A stretch of 64,000 nt of DNA from Anaeramoeba flamelloides. Taxonomy: Eukaryota; Metamonada; Anaeramoebidae. The DNA is taken from assembly GCA_027625915.1 (NCBI GenBank), contig JANTQA010000057.1, forward strand, positions 7,874,001 through 7,938,000. The letters run 5' to 3'. Below, piece by piece: positions 33,502 to 46,200 of this stretch; the first letter of the stretch is position 1; every line of letters begins with the position of its first letter. Under the pieces are notes generated by a model. The model was not told where the DNA came from and ran no database searches. It saw only the letters and a list, made by a program, of their open reading frames with translations. The position numbers and the translations under genes were made by a program.

Positions 33502-34183
33502 GTTTTTTTTTTTTGGGAGAAGATAATTTTAGATTCTTAGGATAAAACTTATAGCTATTTTATGGTTTAAAATTTATTACAATATATAATCATTTTAACA
33601 TCCCCAATTCCACTAAATCTAACTATTTAAAATCCTAACAAGTAATGTTTGACGGAATAATTATAATTTTTTGGAATCATATAGCTATTAAACCCCATTT
33701 GTATTTTCTTTTGTGATTCTCTCGATTGTAATTTTGTTGTTCATTTTAAACAAAATCCATTTTTTCCAAATGCCACTGATAAAAAAAGTATTTACAATTA
33801 CTTTTTGTTATCGTGATTTAAAAATTCAAAAATGATTAAAAAAATAAAAAATGAAAAAATTAAATGCCACAATAACTGTTGAGATAAGGACAAAAGATAA
33901 GTTATTCAACATCTGAAACGTTATTTTAAGCTATTCAGCCCAACATTATATTGTGGCAATTTCTTTGTAACTTTGAAAAAAAAATTTAAAAAATCTAAGG
34001 AATCATGTACTTTAAATAATAAAAATCAATGAGTTACATCCAGAGTAAAAAATGTTATTTTCTGATCCTCTTCAAAATTGCAAAAAAGTGAAAAATTTTC
34101 CTTTACCGTAGCCAATCCCTTAAATAAGTATTTTAATTGATAATTTTTCTGATAATTTCCATTTTTGTGAGTGTGAATTATTA
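33502..34183. other. Non-coding stretch between two MITE copies
   Basis: AT-rich sequence with no gene or structured RNA recognised. Confidence 0.4.
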
Positions 34184-34185
34184 TA

Positions 34186-34700
34186 AACTAAATTCAAAAA
34201 TTTTAGGGCATAGTTTAAACAGTTGAAAGAATAACAATAGTGCACTTAGCATTCAATTTGGAAATAATTTTGATTTTACAAACAATTTCATTTTTTGTTT
34301 TGTTTTCATTACTTTTTTTCCAGTTACCTAATCTTTTTCGTTAGATCTCGAATTTTTTTTTTTGATGGCGGATAGAAGGTTAGTTTAGAGTTTGTTAAAT
34401 TGGATAACTTTGGTAGATATTATCATAATTATTTGTTTAATCAATAATTGTTGGTGAAATTTCAACAAATTTACAAATACTCTTTTTAATTCAGCTCGAT
34501 AACTATTTTGGATACACCAATTTTTCTTTTATCATTTTATATTTTTTTCTTTGATTTGGATGAAAACGATTACATATAAAAACAACAATATTCAGTTACT
34601 TTAATGTGGTTTAATATCCCGTTTGGGAAAATATAATAAATTAAGTTTTTTTTTTGTCTATTTATATTTTTGGGTATTTCCAAATTTTTGGAATGGGGTT
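34186..34700 (+). mobile_element. TA-flanked MITE (Tc1/mariner type), copy 3
   Basis: 515 bp, flanked by TA (34184-34185, 34701-34702). It shares 'gtttaaacagttgaaagaat' near the left and 'ccaaatttttggaatggggt' at the right with the other copies. It is more decayed internally than copies 1 and 4. It lies in the same orientation as, and only 0.68 kb from, copy 2. Confidence 0.85.
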
Positions 34701-34702
34701 TA

Positions 34703-36479
34703 TTTTTTTTTAAAGGACTTTTTAAATTGTACGTTGTCAATTAACAACCCTTTTAATATTTTATTATTTTGTATTATTCAATTGGAGCTGGCTGTACTCA
34801 TACTCTATTGTAAAAATACACAATCATATAAATTGAAGATAAACATTAGTAGAAAGCCAGGAAAAAAAGGTTGATCTGATCAACTTGGATATAATTTTTT
34901 AGTAAAAAAAAAAATAAATTCAATAAATATTCTTTCCATTCGAAGCACTTATGGGTAAACTTTTAAAACAGTTAATTTATTAATAAATTTCGAAAATTTT
35001 TCCAGTAGTATTTATAAGTTTTTTAATAATCTTGATAAGTATAAAAATTTAATGATTTATTTTTAATAAAATAGTATAAAATTAAAGATCAAAGAAGAAT
35101 TACCTTGTTATAATTGCAAAATAAAAATTATTTTTGTGTGGAGGGATTACTTTTAAAATAGTGTATCAGCTTATTTAATATAAAAAAAAACAAAAAAATC
35201 ACCATTTTTAATTCAACTTGTTTGAATATCTTTTTAAAATTTATCTATATTTATGCATGAAATTAATTTTTATAAATATAAAAAAGAAATGTGTTTGTGA
35301 ATTTCAATAAGAGGAAATATGAAATTATTATTTTATTCTAAATTGATTTTTTTTTGATTTTAATTTCTGGTGATTAACTAAAATTGAGTAAAATTGAATT
35401 TTTTTTTTTATTTCAAAATTATTTAAAGATAATTTTTACTGTGTGGACAAGAGATAATAAATAATAATTTACATAAGATCGATTTGGAATTTATGTTTTT
35501 TTTTTCCAAAATTCTTTTTTAAAAATCTTTAAGGAAATTTTAATGATTTTTTTTTTATTATTTTTATCTTTTTTACTTTAGTGGCAGTGACATGAAATTC
35601 AAAATGTACAGTTAGTTGAAATACTTATTTATTAGTAATATCTAAAGAATTCAAATCACAAATGTTGAAGACCAGATATAATATAAAATAATTAGAACAA
35701 AAGGATATATTTTATTTGGATATGTATACACTAGATATTTTGAACATCTAAAATTTCAATAAAAAACTATTATTTAACCTTTTTTCTTATATTTCTTATT
35801 ACATCAATTTATTATAATCCCAGAAGCAAAATATAAAAATATAACCCTAAAAAATTAAATAAACAACAAATAAATGGTTAAAAAAAATAAAACCTAACAT
35901 TTATATATATTCTGAAAAAAAAGTATTTTAAAAACGTAATGTAAAAAATAAAATGAAAAAATAATTTAAAAAAAAGAATCAATTGTGGGATTCATTTAAA
36001 ACACCTTTTATCAATTTAGCAAGTTAAATTAAAAAAAAATCTAAATTACAAACCCTGTTTGTTACCCCCAAACTATCAACAAAAGGAATCATTTGTTTAC
36101 AACCAAACCAAACGATAAAATGTCTGATAACAAAAAGGTGAAAGTTAGATTGTTCAAATTTGCTTGTTTCTTATTTTATAACATAATTTTCTATTTAAAA
36201 ACAATTAACATTACAACATAAACCGAAAGACCAGTTGGGTTTGTTTCCTTTTTAGAAATCTAATTGTAAAATCAATATATTTCCAATATTTCAGACAATA
36301 ATTGGTCAAAAAAATCTATTGGTTAATAATTTAATTTTTTTGAAAAAAATTGAATTTTTTAGCTACTAATTTACATTTTACCATAAATTTAAGAAAGATA
36401 TTTTACAACTTTGTAATCTTTAAAATTGATAATTCAAACTTTTAAATTTGTGGCAAAATGCAGATTTTTTTTCTGAAAT
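34703..36479. other. Non-coding stretch
   Basis: AT-rich spacer. A short Met-Ser-Asp-Asn-Lys-Lys start followed by GTGAAAG at 36120-36145 resembles the first exon of a ribosomal-type gene, but no second exon follows, so it is not called. Confidence 0.35.
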
Positions 36480-36519
36480 TGTTGGATGTTTTTTAATAAC
36501 ACAAGAGTCATTTTTAATT

Positions 36520-36700
36520 AATTGATGAAGATCAACTTTTAATACTACTTTACTAATCGATTTTTTAGAGATATTTGAACTATGGAGCACCAATGTGATT
36601 AACACCCAATAACAACATACTTTGATCTTGGACTTCTCATTGGTAGGCGCTAATCCCTAAAGATCATCAATCTAATTTTTAATAAACTATCACATGTTTC
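36520..36700 (+). repeat. Coding-like dispersed repeat, copy 2
   Basis: Related to 7437-7740. A translated block (FLEIFELWSTNVI, then HTLIL) aligns with FLESHKRFESWCTNII and NTLII there, but it contains stops. A decayed copy of an unrecognised coding repeat. Confidence 0.35.
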
Positions 36701-36920
36701 AATTCCAGTGAGTGTTATTGTGTTGCTATTCCCATAAGAAATCAAAACTAAAAAATAAAGCAGAATTAGGAAAAAAAGAAATAAAGTAAGTCGTTTTTAG
36801 TGAATCTTATATATTTTATTTTGTTCCATTTTTTTAAAAAAACATAGAATAATAAATCAACAAGCAAATTAAAAAAACAATCGCTGAAGAAATACAGATC
36901 CAAACCCAAGAAAAGAATAT

Positions 36921-37652
36921 TTAGTTTTTAATTTTTTCTCTATTAACCTTTTTTTGATGTTTCTTTTGTGACAAAGGTTTGATTCGATCCTTTTTTTTAG
37001 GGTTGTACCATTTTTGTTCTGTAACAAACAATTGAACGTGGCAAGGTCTTGAGCAATATCTAGTGATTCTACCATGTGCCTTAAAAGTTCTTCTTCTTCC
37101 TTTTGGGGCTTGGTTGACTTGGACGTGGCTGATTACCATTTTGTCAAGATCTAATTCTTGTTCTTTCGCGTTTGACTCGGCATTTTTTAACATGTCTAAT
37201 AAGAATCTTGCCGATTTTTCTGGCCATCTTGCAAAGATTGCTTTAAAGTTTTTGGCTGCGCCATGTCTGCCAGTTCCTTGGTTGAATTTTCTAAATGGGA
37301 CACATTGCCTTTTTTCAATGACATCTTGAAGATATCTTTGGGCGTTACGAAGTCCTCTTCCTTTAATTGCTCTTCCAGTTTCACATGTGTTTTTGAAATG
37401 GACCTTTAAGTTGGTACCTTTTGCTCTTACGGATCTTTTTATTGATTTGAAAGTAATTTGGTTGAAATTTTTTTTTTTAAATTATGACCATTTTGTGTTT
37501 CATTGTTGGTTTTTTTTTATTTTTTTTTGTTTTTGAAAGATGGAATGAAAAAAAAATTAAAAAGCAAAGAAAAAAATAAAAAAAAAAAACGTTTGTTGGA
37601 AAATAGGTTAAGGAAAAACAAACCTTTTTGGAAGTTTTTTTGAGTATTTCAT
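36921..37652 (-). CDS. RPL17: 60S ribosomal protein L17 (uL22)
   Basis: A large-subunit ribosomal protein lining the peptide exit tunnel. Exon 1 is 37652-37624 (29 nt, starting MKYSKKLPK) and exon 2 is 37434-36921. The 189-nt intron (GTTTGT...AAAAAG) splits an Arg codon and yields 180 residues, close to the ~184 of the animal protein. Diagnostic uL22 blocks are KGTNLKVHFKNT, IKGRGLRNAQRYL, KRQCVPFRKFNQGTGRH, FARWPEKSARFLLDMLKNAE, HVQVNQAPKGRRRTFKAHGR and the basic tail. The short first exon was missed by simple frame reading and was placed by homology to the family N-terminus and by phase. It is the only apparently intact gene in the spacer between the two IleRS arms. The reverse frames across it are shadows. 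Confidence 0.97.
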
Positions 37653-38589
37653 TTAAAAATTCAAGATTGTAACAATAACAAACAAATTAAAAAAAATGAA
37701 GTTCAAAATTTTGGTATTGTAAGGTAATACAGGTCACTTTAGAATCATATTTGATGAACACTGTTTTATTCTTCTTACTAATGTTGGTTTTTCCTTTTTC
37801 TACATATTTAAATACTGATAAGATTTGTATTTTCAAAGAAGAACTTTACATTGAACCAACCTTGGTTTTTTTGGAAATTCTTTAATAATTGAATCTAACT
37901 GTGATAAAATTTTATCTTTGATTTTATTGTTCCCAATACTTATAGAATTATAAGAAGCCAAATGCCAGGATATCAGTTCTTCAATATATTAATTAAAGGT
38001 GTTTTATTGTAAAAATTATCTAATTCCCCAATCTCAAAAAACATCCAATAATTTTTATTCTTAGATATCTGAAATAATTCTTTTTTATATACTAATTAAA
38101 TTTCATCTCTGTAGAATTCATTTTGAGTATTTTATTTAATTCTAATTCAATTTTAAAATTTATTTGTCAAATTAAAAACTTTTTAAAAAATCCAAAGTAA
38201 TTTTTGATTTCTAAAAAAATCCAAATAAAACCATAAATTTTCAAATAGAGAAAATAAAAATAATCTCAAAAACTCATAACCAACAACAATTATTACGTTA
38301 CACTTCTTTAAATATTGCTTTAGTTTTAAATATTTCCAAGATAAGAGAAATTATTACCTAATGAAGAAACACTAAAAAATGAAAATTGCAGAACAAGATT
38401 TTGAGGTAAAAAAAAACTTTCCATACCTTTATGATCAGAATTTTAAAATACGAAATTCACCCAAAAAATTTGTATTCTCTTAATAAAAATAACAAATTAA
38501 TTCCAAATAGAGGAAAAATAAATGACAAATTTTTAATAGAGGCAGTTTCATTTTTTCTGGTTATTATGAAATTTAAAATTGTATTCTGG
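37653..38589. other. Non-coding 5' flank of RPL17
   Basis: AT-rich sequence with no motif named. The open stretch from 38431 only becomes protein-like at 38590. Confidence 0.4.
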
Positions 38590-38756
38590 CCAAAAAGAAA
38601 AAGAACCTTCGGTAGAAAATGTAAAAAACATAATTACCAAAAAGTTGATACAGCTAAAAAAGGACAGTGGCCAAGTCTTTATCAAGGAAGAAGAAGATAC
38701 TATCGAAAACAAAGTGGTCGTGGTTGTCAAACAAATCCAATTTTCAATAAAAAAGT
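38590..38756 (+). pseudogene. Ribosomal protein L36a/L44 (eL42) pseudogene fragment
   Basis: The translation [19 protein letters not shown], then [20 protein letters not shown] and [14 protein letters not shown], follows the N-terminal half of eukaryotic eL42 (known pattern: TFCKKC.KH...YKKGK.SLY.QG.RRYDRKQSG.GGQTKPIF.KK). The first zinc-ligand Cys is Gly here (TFGRKC). After NKKV the frame runs into unrelated hydrophobic residues and stops, so the whole second half with its two further Cys is missing. There is no introduced stop within the fragment. It is best read as a truncated pseudogene. An alternative is a first coding exon with an unrecognised downstream exon, but the lost Cys argues against that. 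Confidence 0.8.
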
Positions 38757-38759
38757 CTG

Positions 38760-40424
38760 TTTCTTGTTACTTATTTCTTTGATTTGATTTGATCTTGGAA
38801 ACTTTTAATTAATTGAATACTTTTCTTTTTCTGTATCATTTCTTGGACTTTGTAATTCCCCAAAAAGAATAAATAAATTTGTTTTTGATTTTTTTCCTTT
38901 TGTAATTCTTTTGTGTCCGATATATGAACTATCTCAATTCTATTTTCTATGGACAAAATCCAAATTTTTTTTCTTCTTACTGTTTCTATTCAAAATTGAG
39001 GTGTATACAATACACTTGAGAGATGTTTTTTTTTGTTTAAGGAACTAGTCTCTATATTCTTTTTTTTTGACCAATTTCTTTATTAGGATTCCTTATCAAG
39101 AAATAAGTTTAATAGTGAAAATAAAAAAGGTTTTTCAAAAATAAGTAATTGGCAAAATAATTTTGTTAGTATCGATTAAATTTTAGGTAAAAAAATTTCA
39201 TAGAGATTATTCCCGTAAGGAAGGAAGTAAATTTTACGATTTTGAAAAATTTTAATTGTGAAAACATTACTGAAAAATGATTTTATGATTGCCATGGTTT
39301 TTGAGAAACTGAATAAATCAAATCATTTCTTGAACCAAATGCATGAAAATTTTAATAAATAAAAAAAGAAGGGGTGAGATATCCCGTGTCATAATAATTT
39401 TATATCTCAATAAAAAAATGTAACCAAAATAATAAAAAAATTGATCAAGAAAAAATAATAATTATAAAAGTAAATTAATTGTTGATAACTTTCATATTGA
39501 TTCATTTTACTTCTTTTATATTTTAATATTTATTTTTAATACTTCTTGTAGAAAAATTTATTTTACAAATTGTAATTAACAAATTATTTTCTATTCAGAA
39601 AGAATTTTCAACTAGGATGTTAATTTTAATTCTAATTTCTCTAAATTCAGTTTTTTTAAAGAAAATTTGATATTTTTTACATTCTTCTTCAGAAGAATAG
39701 ATTTATTGGGCTGATTTTATGGGTTTTCAAATAAAAATTGTATCAATATATTTCTATAAAAATAACATTGATCAATTTTACTTTGTATTATCTATTTTGT
39801 AATAAAATCCCCCCCTTTCTTTTAAGTTAAAGTTGTTGAAATACTTTTTGAGTTTAAGAGTCAAATTTTTATGCTTTAAACTTTGAAACAAAATTCCCGT
39901 TTTTATTTATTTTGCCAAAAATAGAGGAATAACAAATTTTGAAAACAAAATTGAAATAATTATTGGTCAAAAAACAATTTGTTTGGAATATGTGAAGAAA
40001 TTCAGTGTATAATTTAAATTTACATTTTTATTTAAATAACACATCACTAGCATGAAAAAATAAAATTGAAAAAAAAAAAAAAGTTTTAGAAAACACTACT
40101 ACGTTCACCAACCCCCAATCTTGAATAATTAAATTTATTCACAATATAATCAAAATTACCGAACTTCAAAACCAAGAGGGTTTTTTTATTGTTTTTAGTG
40201 TAGCAACGATTTTGAAAAGCCACTATTCTAACAAAAAAGGTTCTCTTTCCGAGTTTAGAAATTCCAAATAAAGGGGACAATGAATTTCAGTTGAATTCAA
40301 CTTGAGAGAAATTTACTTTGATAGATTATAACTAATTGTTTTGAAAAAACTTTAATCATCTAATAACACTGTAACAGGGAAAAAACACATATGATAATTA
40401 GTGTAAGTGTTATCAAGTGCCTAA
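38760..40424. other. Non-coding stretch
   Basis: AT-rich spacer. The segment 40250-40300 weakly resembles 7690-7735 (aaaggg.act.aattttcagtt), possibly part of the same decayed repeat. No gene is seen. Confidence 0.35.
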
Positions 40425-40715
40425 CAATTCCTGAATTTAAAAGAATAGAGAAAAATCAAAGGTTTTACTCAATTCCTTTAAAGTCTGAAAAATATAACGA
40501 AAAGTGTGGGTAGAGTGCTGTGTGGTGCCTAGGTTTTCTTGAGGTTTTCTATTTGATTTGTTAAATCTATTAATTTTCCAAATAAACAGAAAACTCAAGA
40601 AAAGCTAATGGCAGTTTTCCAGAATTCAAAATAATTGAGAAAAATCTCTGATTTTACTCAAATTTTTTAAATTTTGGAAAATTTAATGGCGCTTTTTTTT
40701 TTACATTTTGAAATA
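40425..40715 (+). repeat. Two copies of the 'ttttccagaattta' repeat
   Basis: Copies at about 40425-40500 and 40608-40715 share 'gaatttaaaagaatagagaa' or its variants and 'gattttactcaa' with each other and with 13560-13665. Non-coding, unknown family. Confidence 0.5.
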
Positions 40716-42604
40716 AACTGAAAATTTCTTAAATTTTCTGTTCATTTCAAAAATTAAAAAAAACCTAAAGGAAAATCAAAAAAAAAAATATTTTTTTTAA
40801 TTGATATCAATAAATAATTCTTTTAAAGTCCAAATACGTGGTTAACCATTTGTAGGATATTTGTTGAATTTAAAATTCTTCGAAAATAAATGACTATAGT
40901 ATCTCGAATATGAAAAAAAAACAATATTCTAAATTTTTTATAATCAAATTGAAAAAAAATTTACTTGAACCTGTAAAATTAGATTTTCCAACTTTAATTG
41001 TAAAATATCTTATAAGAAATAAATTTTGATCAGCAGATCTTTTATTAACTAAGAGTGTTTATTATGAGTGAGGTTATTCAAAAGAGTAAAATTAGGAAAT
41101 ATTTAATTTTTTTTTTTTTGAAAAAAATTTTTCCATGACCGTGCTGTGTTTTCTTTTTTATCTCTTTAAAAAAGAAAAAAATCATATAAAATAAATTCTA
41201 TTGATAAAACAATTTTTTAATCTGAACTTTTAGAGGTTTATTAGAAAATAAAATCTTTCTTGTTTTGTGATACATAAGAATGAGATTTTGAAATTGTTAA
41301 ACCTCCCCAGGTCGATTTTATTGATTCTTTTATGATTAATTTCAATAATCTATTGGAATCGATTTCTAAATTGAAAGGATAAATTAATAATACAAAAAAT
41401 TAAATAAAGAAAATAATATAAAATTCTATTTAATTTTTAAGAGATAGGTTATTTAAGTAGAAAAAATATAAAGCACAGTTCAAAGGTAAAGAAATGTATA
41501 AAATATTGTTGAGTTGAAATATTCATTAAGAAAAAATAGTGATTCATGGAAAAGTAATATACACTTCAAAAACGTACATGTATCAATTTGAAAAAAGTAC
41601 TTTGTAAAAAAAAAAACAAAATAATTATATTATTGTTGGAATACTATCTAAATTACTGATTGTCTTACCATCAATAAAACCCATTTGATTACATTTAATA
41701 ATTTTTTTTTTTGTAAAATCCCTATTCCATCCTTTTTTGACTTGACTGATTCATTAATTATAAGAATTTCAAAATAATATTAAAAAAATATTTAAATAAA
41801 TGAATTGAATTGAAAAAAATATAAAATTATTTATAATTTCTAAGTAATATTATTCCAGAATTAAAATCTCTATTGCTGAAAATGTTATATGCCCTTAATA
41901 AAATTAGGCAGTATTATTTCTGATTAATATTTTTCGAAAACTAGCCTAATAACTTAATTCAATTAACCACTGGGATAATTTTTTTAGAATAAAAACACTC
42001 TCAACTTTTGAAAATCGAAAATATTTTTTTAAAATTACTGTGAACTTTTTTATTTTTTTTTTACAAAAATTGGGGTTAAGAAAATTTTGAAATCAAAGAA
42101 TAATCTAATATATTAAATTAGAATACTTTTCCCACAGAGTTTATCCTTTTTAAATAACTTTTTTTTTAATTATACCATTTAAAACTAAAAAAAAACATTT
42201 GAATATCAAATAGCCCCTTTTGTGAAAATAATATTCCGATAATTTCAAATTTATTTTAATAAATGAGTTAAAATAAGATATTGTATATAAAAATATACAT
42301 AATTTCAACTTTGAATTCAATTATTTTGGTAAAAAATGTTTTCAAGAAAAAGTTAAATTGAAATTTTATTTTTTTTAATTTTTTCATTTTGTTTTTTTAA
42401 TTTTTTTAATGGAAGGTATTTGATCAGTTTTCCATTTTTAGTGTTTTTTTTTGTCGTAGGGACATATTTCATTTTTCTTTCCAAAATTTTTTCCTTAACT
42501 GGGTTAGATAATATCACATAATAAATATCATCAAAATGCAATAAATTTTTGATTTTTTTTTCAACAATTTGCTTTCTTTAATCATATCTACTTTGAATTA
42601 GCCG
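40716..42604. other. Non-coding stretch
   Basis: AT-rich spacer with no protein-like frame. The minus-strand 62-codon stretch at 42353-42541 is Lys-rich without motifs. Confidence 0.35.
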
Positions 42605-43165
42605 ATATTCGAAAATTTCTGAACCATCTGAAATAATAAATTAAAAAAAAATAGATTCATTTTGTATTTAGGAACTAATAATTATTAAATCTAATTTATA
42701 ATTCACTTTTTAATTATTCTTAACAGAAAAAAAACCAATATTTTAAATTATAAAAAAAAAATCAAAATAAAAACTTAAAAAACGAGTCAGGATTTTTGAA
42801 AATTACTTCATAGGTAGTTTATTTCTAAACTTTCAATGATTGAATTTTAACAAGAAGAAGTCTTTTTGATAATTAATATTTAGACTTTAAAAGATATCAC
42901 ATAGTCTCAATTTTCTAAATGTTTATTTGTATTATCCAATATCTTTTTTTTTTTCCACTAAATTATTTTTAAAAATATCAAAAAACAAAAAAAGAAATTT
43001 GTCAAAAAAAAAAACAAAAGAAAAAGGTAAAAGAAAAAAAAAAAAACAAAAAGTTAAAGAAATTAGAAAAAATAATTTTTATCTAAAAATTTGAAAATAT
43101 TTTTATGAAAAGAATATTGAATAAAATTCAACAAAAACTCTCCCAATAACAATTATAAAGTCAGC
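42605..43165 (+). repeat. Dispersed A-rich repeat, copy 2
   Basis: Same-orientation relative of 195-815 ('ctgaaataataaatt' near the start, an A-rich segment near 42980-43070, then 'ctaaaaatttgaaaatattttt'). The end segment also matches 19490-19540 behind the LINE fragment ('gaaaaaat..tt.tgatctaaa', 'agaatactTgattaaa'-like). It abuts the right IleRS arm. Confidence 0.45.
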
Positions 43166-43214
43166 CAACATTTTTGAAAAATAGTTTAGGGAATAAAATA
43201 TTATTAAAATAAAA

Positions 43215-46200
43215 GATATAGAATTCAAATTTTTTTAAAATATTAAATAGATATATTTATTGGTGAGTTTCTAAAAAGATAAAATATAAAAGATGAAATA
43301 AAAGGATGTAAAATAGAAAAAAAAAAAAAAAAAAAAGAGAGATCCCTTTTAAAAGATATCAAAATTAGATAAATAATTTAAAAGATTTTTCAAGATTTTT
43401 CAAAAATTTTCAAAAAAATAAAAAATAAAAAATTAATTTAATTAAAGACCATATCAGAAACATTTTCAAAAACGTTCAATCCAAGAACTAAATTGACTGT
43501 TGTTTCATCAATTGTGACTGGAATTTTACCATTGGTTGGTTTCATTCCTCTTACTTTTTGGGCGACTTTGAGGTTAAGTTCTTGATTTTCTCCAACTTTT
43601 TTGAAATCAACAACTAAATCTTTTTTGATAAACAATAATTTCAATTTGGAGCATCCAATTGAATGAAGCTTTTTATCATCATAATTATCTTTGATTTTGT
43701 ATTCTAACAAATATTTTGGCAAAAGGTTTAATGGGATAAGTTTGGTTTTAAGATTTTTATCAAAATATGATGTGAATTTTTTGTTGTTGATAGTTTTTTC
43801 TAAGCAAGGCTTTTTCAAGGAAGTTCCATCTGAATCATTGGTGATTTCATAAAAGATTTCGATTTGGTCTGAAGGGATCAGGCCTGATTCTTTTCTTAAT
43901 CTCATCACTCTGTTTGTAATTTCACGGGTATAGTATTCTTCTAATAATTCTGGTGTTAATTCGATGTTGATAACAACGGTGACAGGTCCTTCTTCCATTC
44001 CTGCATATTTTGTTTTGTTTGCGACAAAGCCTCGGTTGATGATGACTTCATCAAGGGTGATTTTTTCATCGTTGATAACAATTGAGCCATTTGTTTTAAA
44101 TTCAGAGATTGAGTTGTGGTCTAATTCTCGGATCAATTTGTTGAATTCTCGGAATCGTTTTCCAAATCTTCTTCCTAATTTTCTTCCATTAGGTTCTGCG
44201 GTGAATTTAACCCAATTTTCTTCAACATTATCAAAGACGATTTTTTTGACATTTAATTCCTTTTTCAGATAATTTTCCATCAATTGTAATTCCTTCAGGT
44301 ATGTTTCATTTTTGTGGACAATTGTTATTTCACTTAATGGTACCTTTAATGAAAGATTGTTTTTTTCTCTGACTTTTCTTCCAGTGTTAATAACTGATTT
44401 GAATGAATTAACAGAATTTTCGATTGTTTCATTGATGATTGATTCGTTTGATTTTGGGATCATCATGAAATGGATTGATTTTTCATTGATTTCTCCATTT
44501 TCATATTCAAAGCTTTCTGGAATGCATTTTCTTAAGTTTTGATACATCATTTCAGTGATGAATGGTGCAAATGGTGCCATGATTTTCGTCATTATAATCA
44601 ACACTTCATACATTGTGTGTAAGGCATCCAAGCAATCCTCAACACCTTTGCTCACCTTTAATCTGTCTCTATTACATCTTAAATACCAGTTTGTAAGTTC
44701 GTCAATGAAATTGATTAATTCTGGGATAACTGTGTAAAGTCTATATTCAGACATTTCAACTTTAACGAATTTTAATAAATTGTTTGCAAGAGATAAGATC
44801 CATTTGTCCATTTCGTTTTTTGATTTGTTGTTAAGCTTTGGATCAAAAACGAATTTGACATTGTAATCAAGGAATAACATATTTGATGATTGTACAAAGA
44901 ATCTATAAGCGTTATACCATGGTAAAAAGACTGCTCTGTTGACATTATGAACACCTTTTTCTGTGAATTGTAATGGTCCGGCATGGACAACAGGCGAATT
45001 GATCAAATACATTCTCAATGCATCAGCTCCATATTTGTTGACAACAAGCATTGGATCTGGGTAATTTTTTTTTCTTTTCGACATTTTGGAGCCATCTTCG
45101 GCAAGAACTAACCCATTGACAATCAAATTTTTATATGGTGGCTTGTTAAAGAGTGCTGTTGATAAAACTAACATTGTGTAAAACCATCCTCTTGTTTGGT
45201 CAAGTCCTTCAGCAACAAAGTCTCCTGGGAATGTCTTTTCAAATAATTCTTTGTTTTCAAATGGATAATGGATTTGTGCATATGGCATTGAGCCGGATTC
45301 AAACCAACAGTCAAAAACTTCTTCAACTCGTCTTAAAACTCCATTTCCTTTTTTAGATTGGATCGTGATGTGATCTATGTTATGTCGATGAAGATCTGTG
45401 ATTTCTTCTTTGATTCCACTTAATTCTTTTAATTGTTCAATCGAGCCAATCACAATGTATTCTGAAAAGTCTTCACTTGCCCAAATTGGCAATGGTGTTC
45501 CCCAGAATCGGGATCTTGAAACAGCCCAATCTCTTGCGTCTTGTAACCAATTGTGGAATCTTTTTTCTTGGATGTTTTTTGGTACCCATTTGGATTTCAA
45601 ATTGTTGACCAAAAGTTGTTTTTTGATTGGTCCAATTTGAATAAACCATGATGGAATGGCTCGATAGATCAAGGGTGTATCTGATCTCCAACAAAATGGA
45701 TAACTATGTGAAATTTTGCTTCTCGATAAAAGTCTTTTTTTGCCTTTTAACATTTCAATGATTTCTTCATCACATTCTTTGACATATCTATTCGCAAAAT
45801 CAGTAACTTTTTCATTAAACTTGCCACTTTCATCAACTGGACACAAGATCTTTCCATTTCTTTTGATGATGTCATTGTCAAGACAGATTTGGTAATCATC
45901 TTCTCCAAATCCTGGTGCACAATGAACAATACCTGTACCGGCATCCTTTGTAACAAAGTCTCCACAGATCACACGAAAGGCTCCTTCAGGTTTATATTCA
46001 TCATAAAAGTAATCAAATAATGGGATGTATTCTTTGCCTTCCAATTCTTTTCCTTTGAATCTTTTCAAGATTTTGAATTTTGGTTTTTTTTCTTCTTCTT
46101 TTTTTTCTTTTTTTTGTTCTTGTTGTTTCTTTGGTTGTTGTTGTTTCTTTGGCTGTTGTTCTTTTTTTGGTTGTTGTTCTTTTTTTGGTTGTTGTTCTTT

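Noticed and set aside
36120-36170. Possible first exon (Met-Ser-Asp-Asn-Lys-Lys then GTGAAAG)
   Set aside because: No downstream exon in phase could be found. Six codons are not enough.
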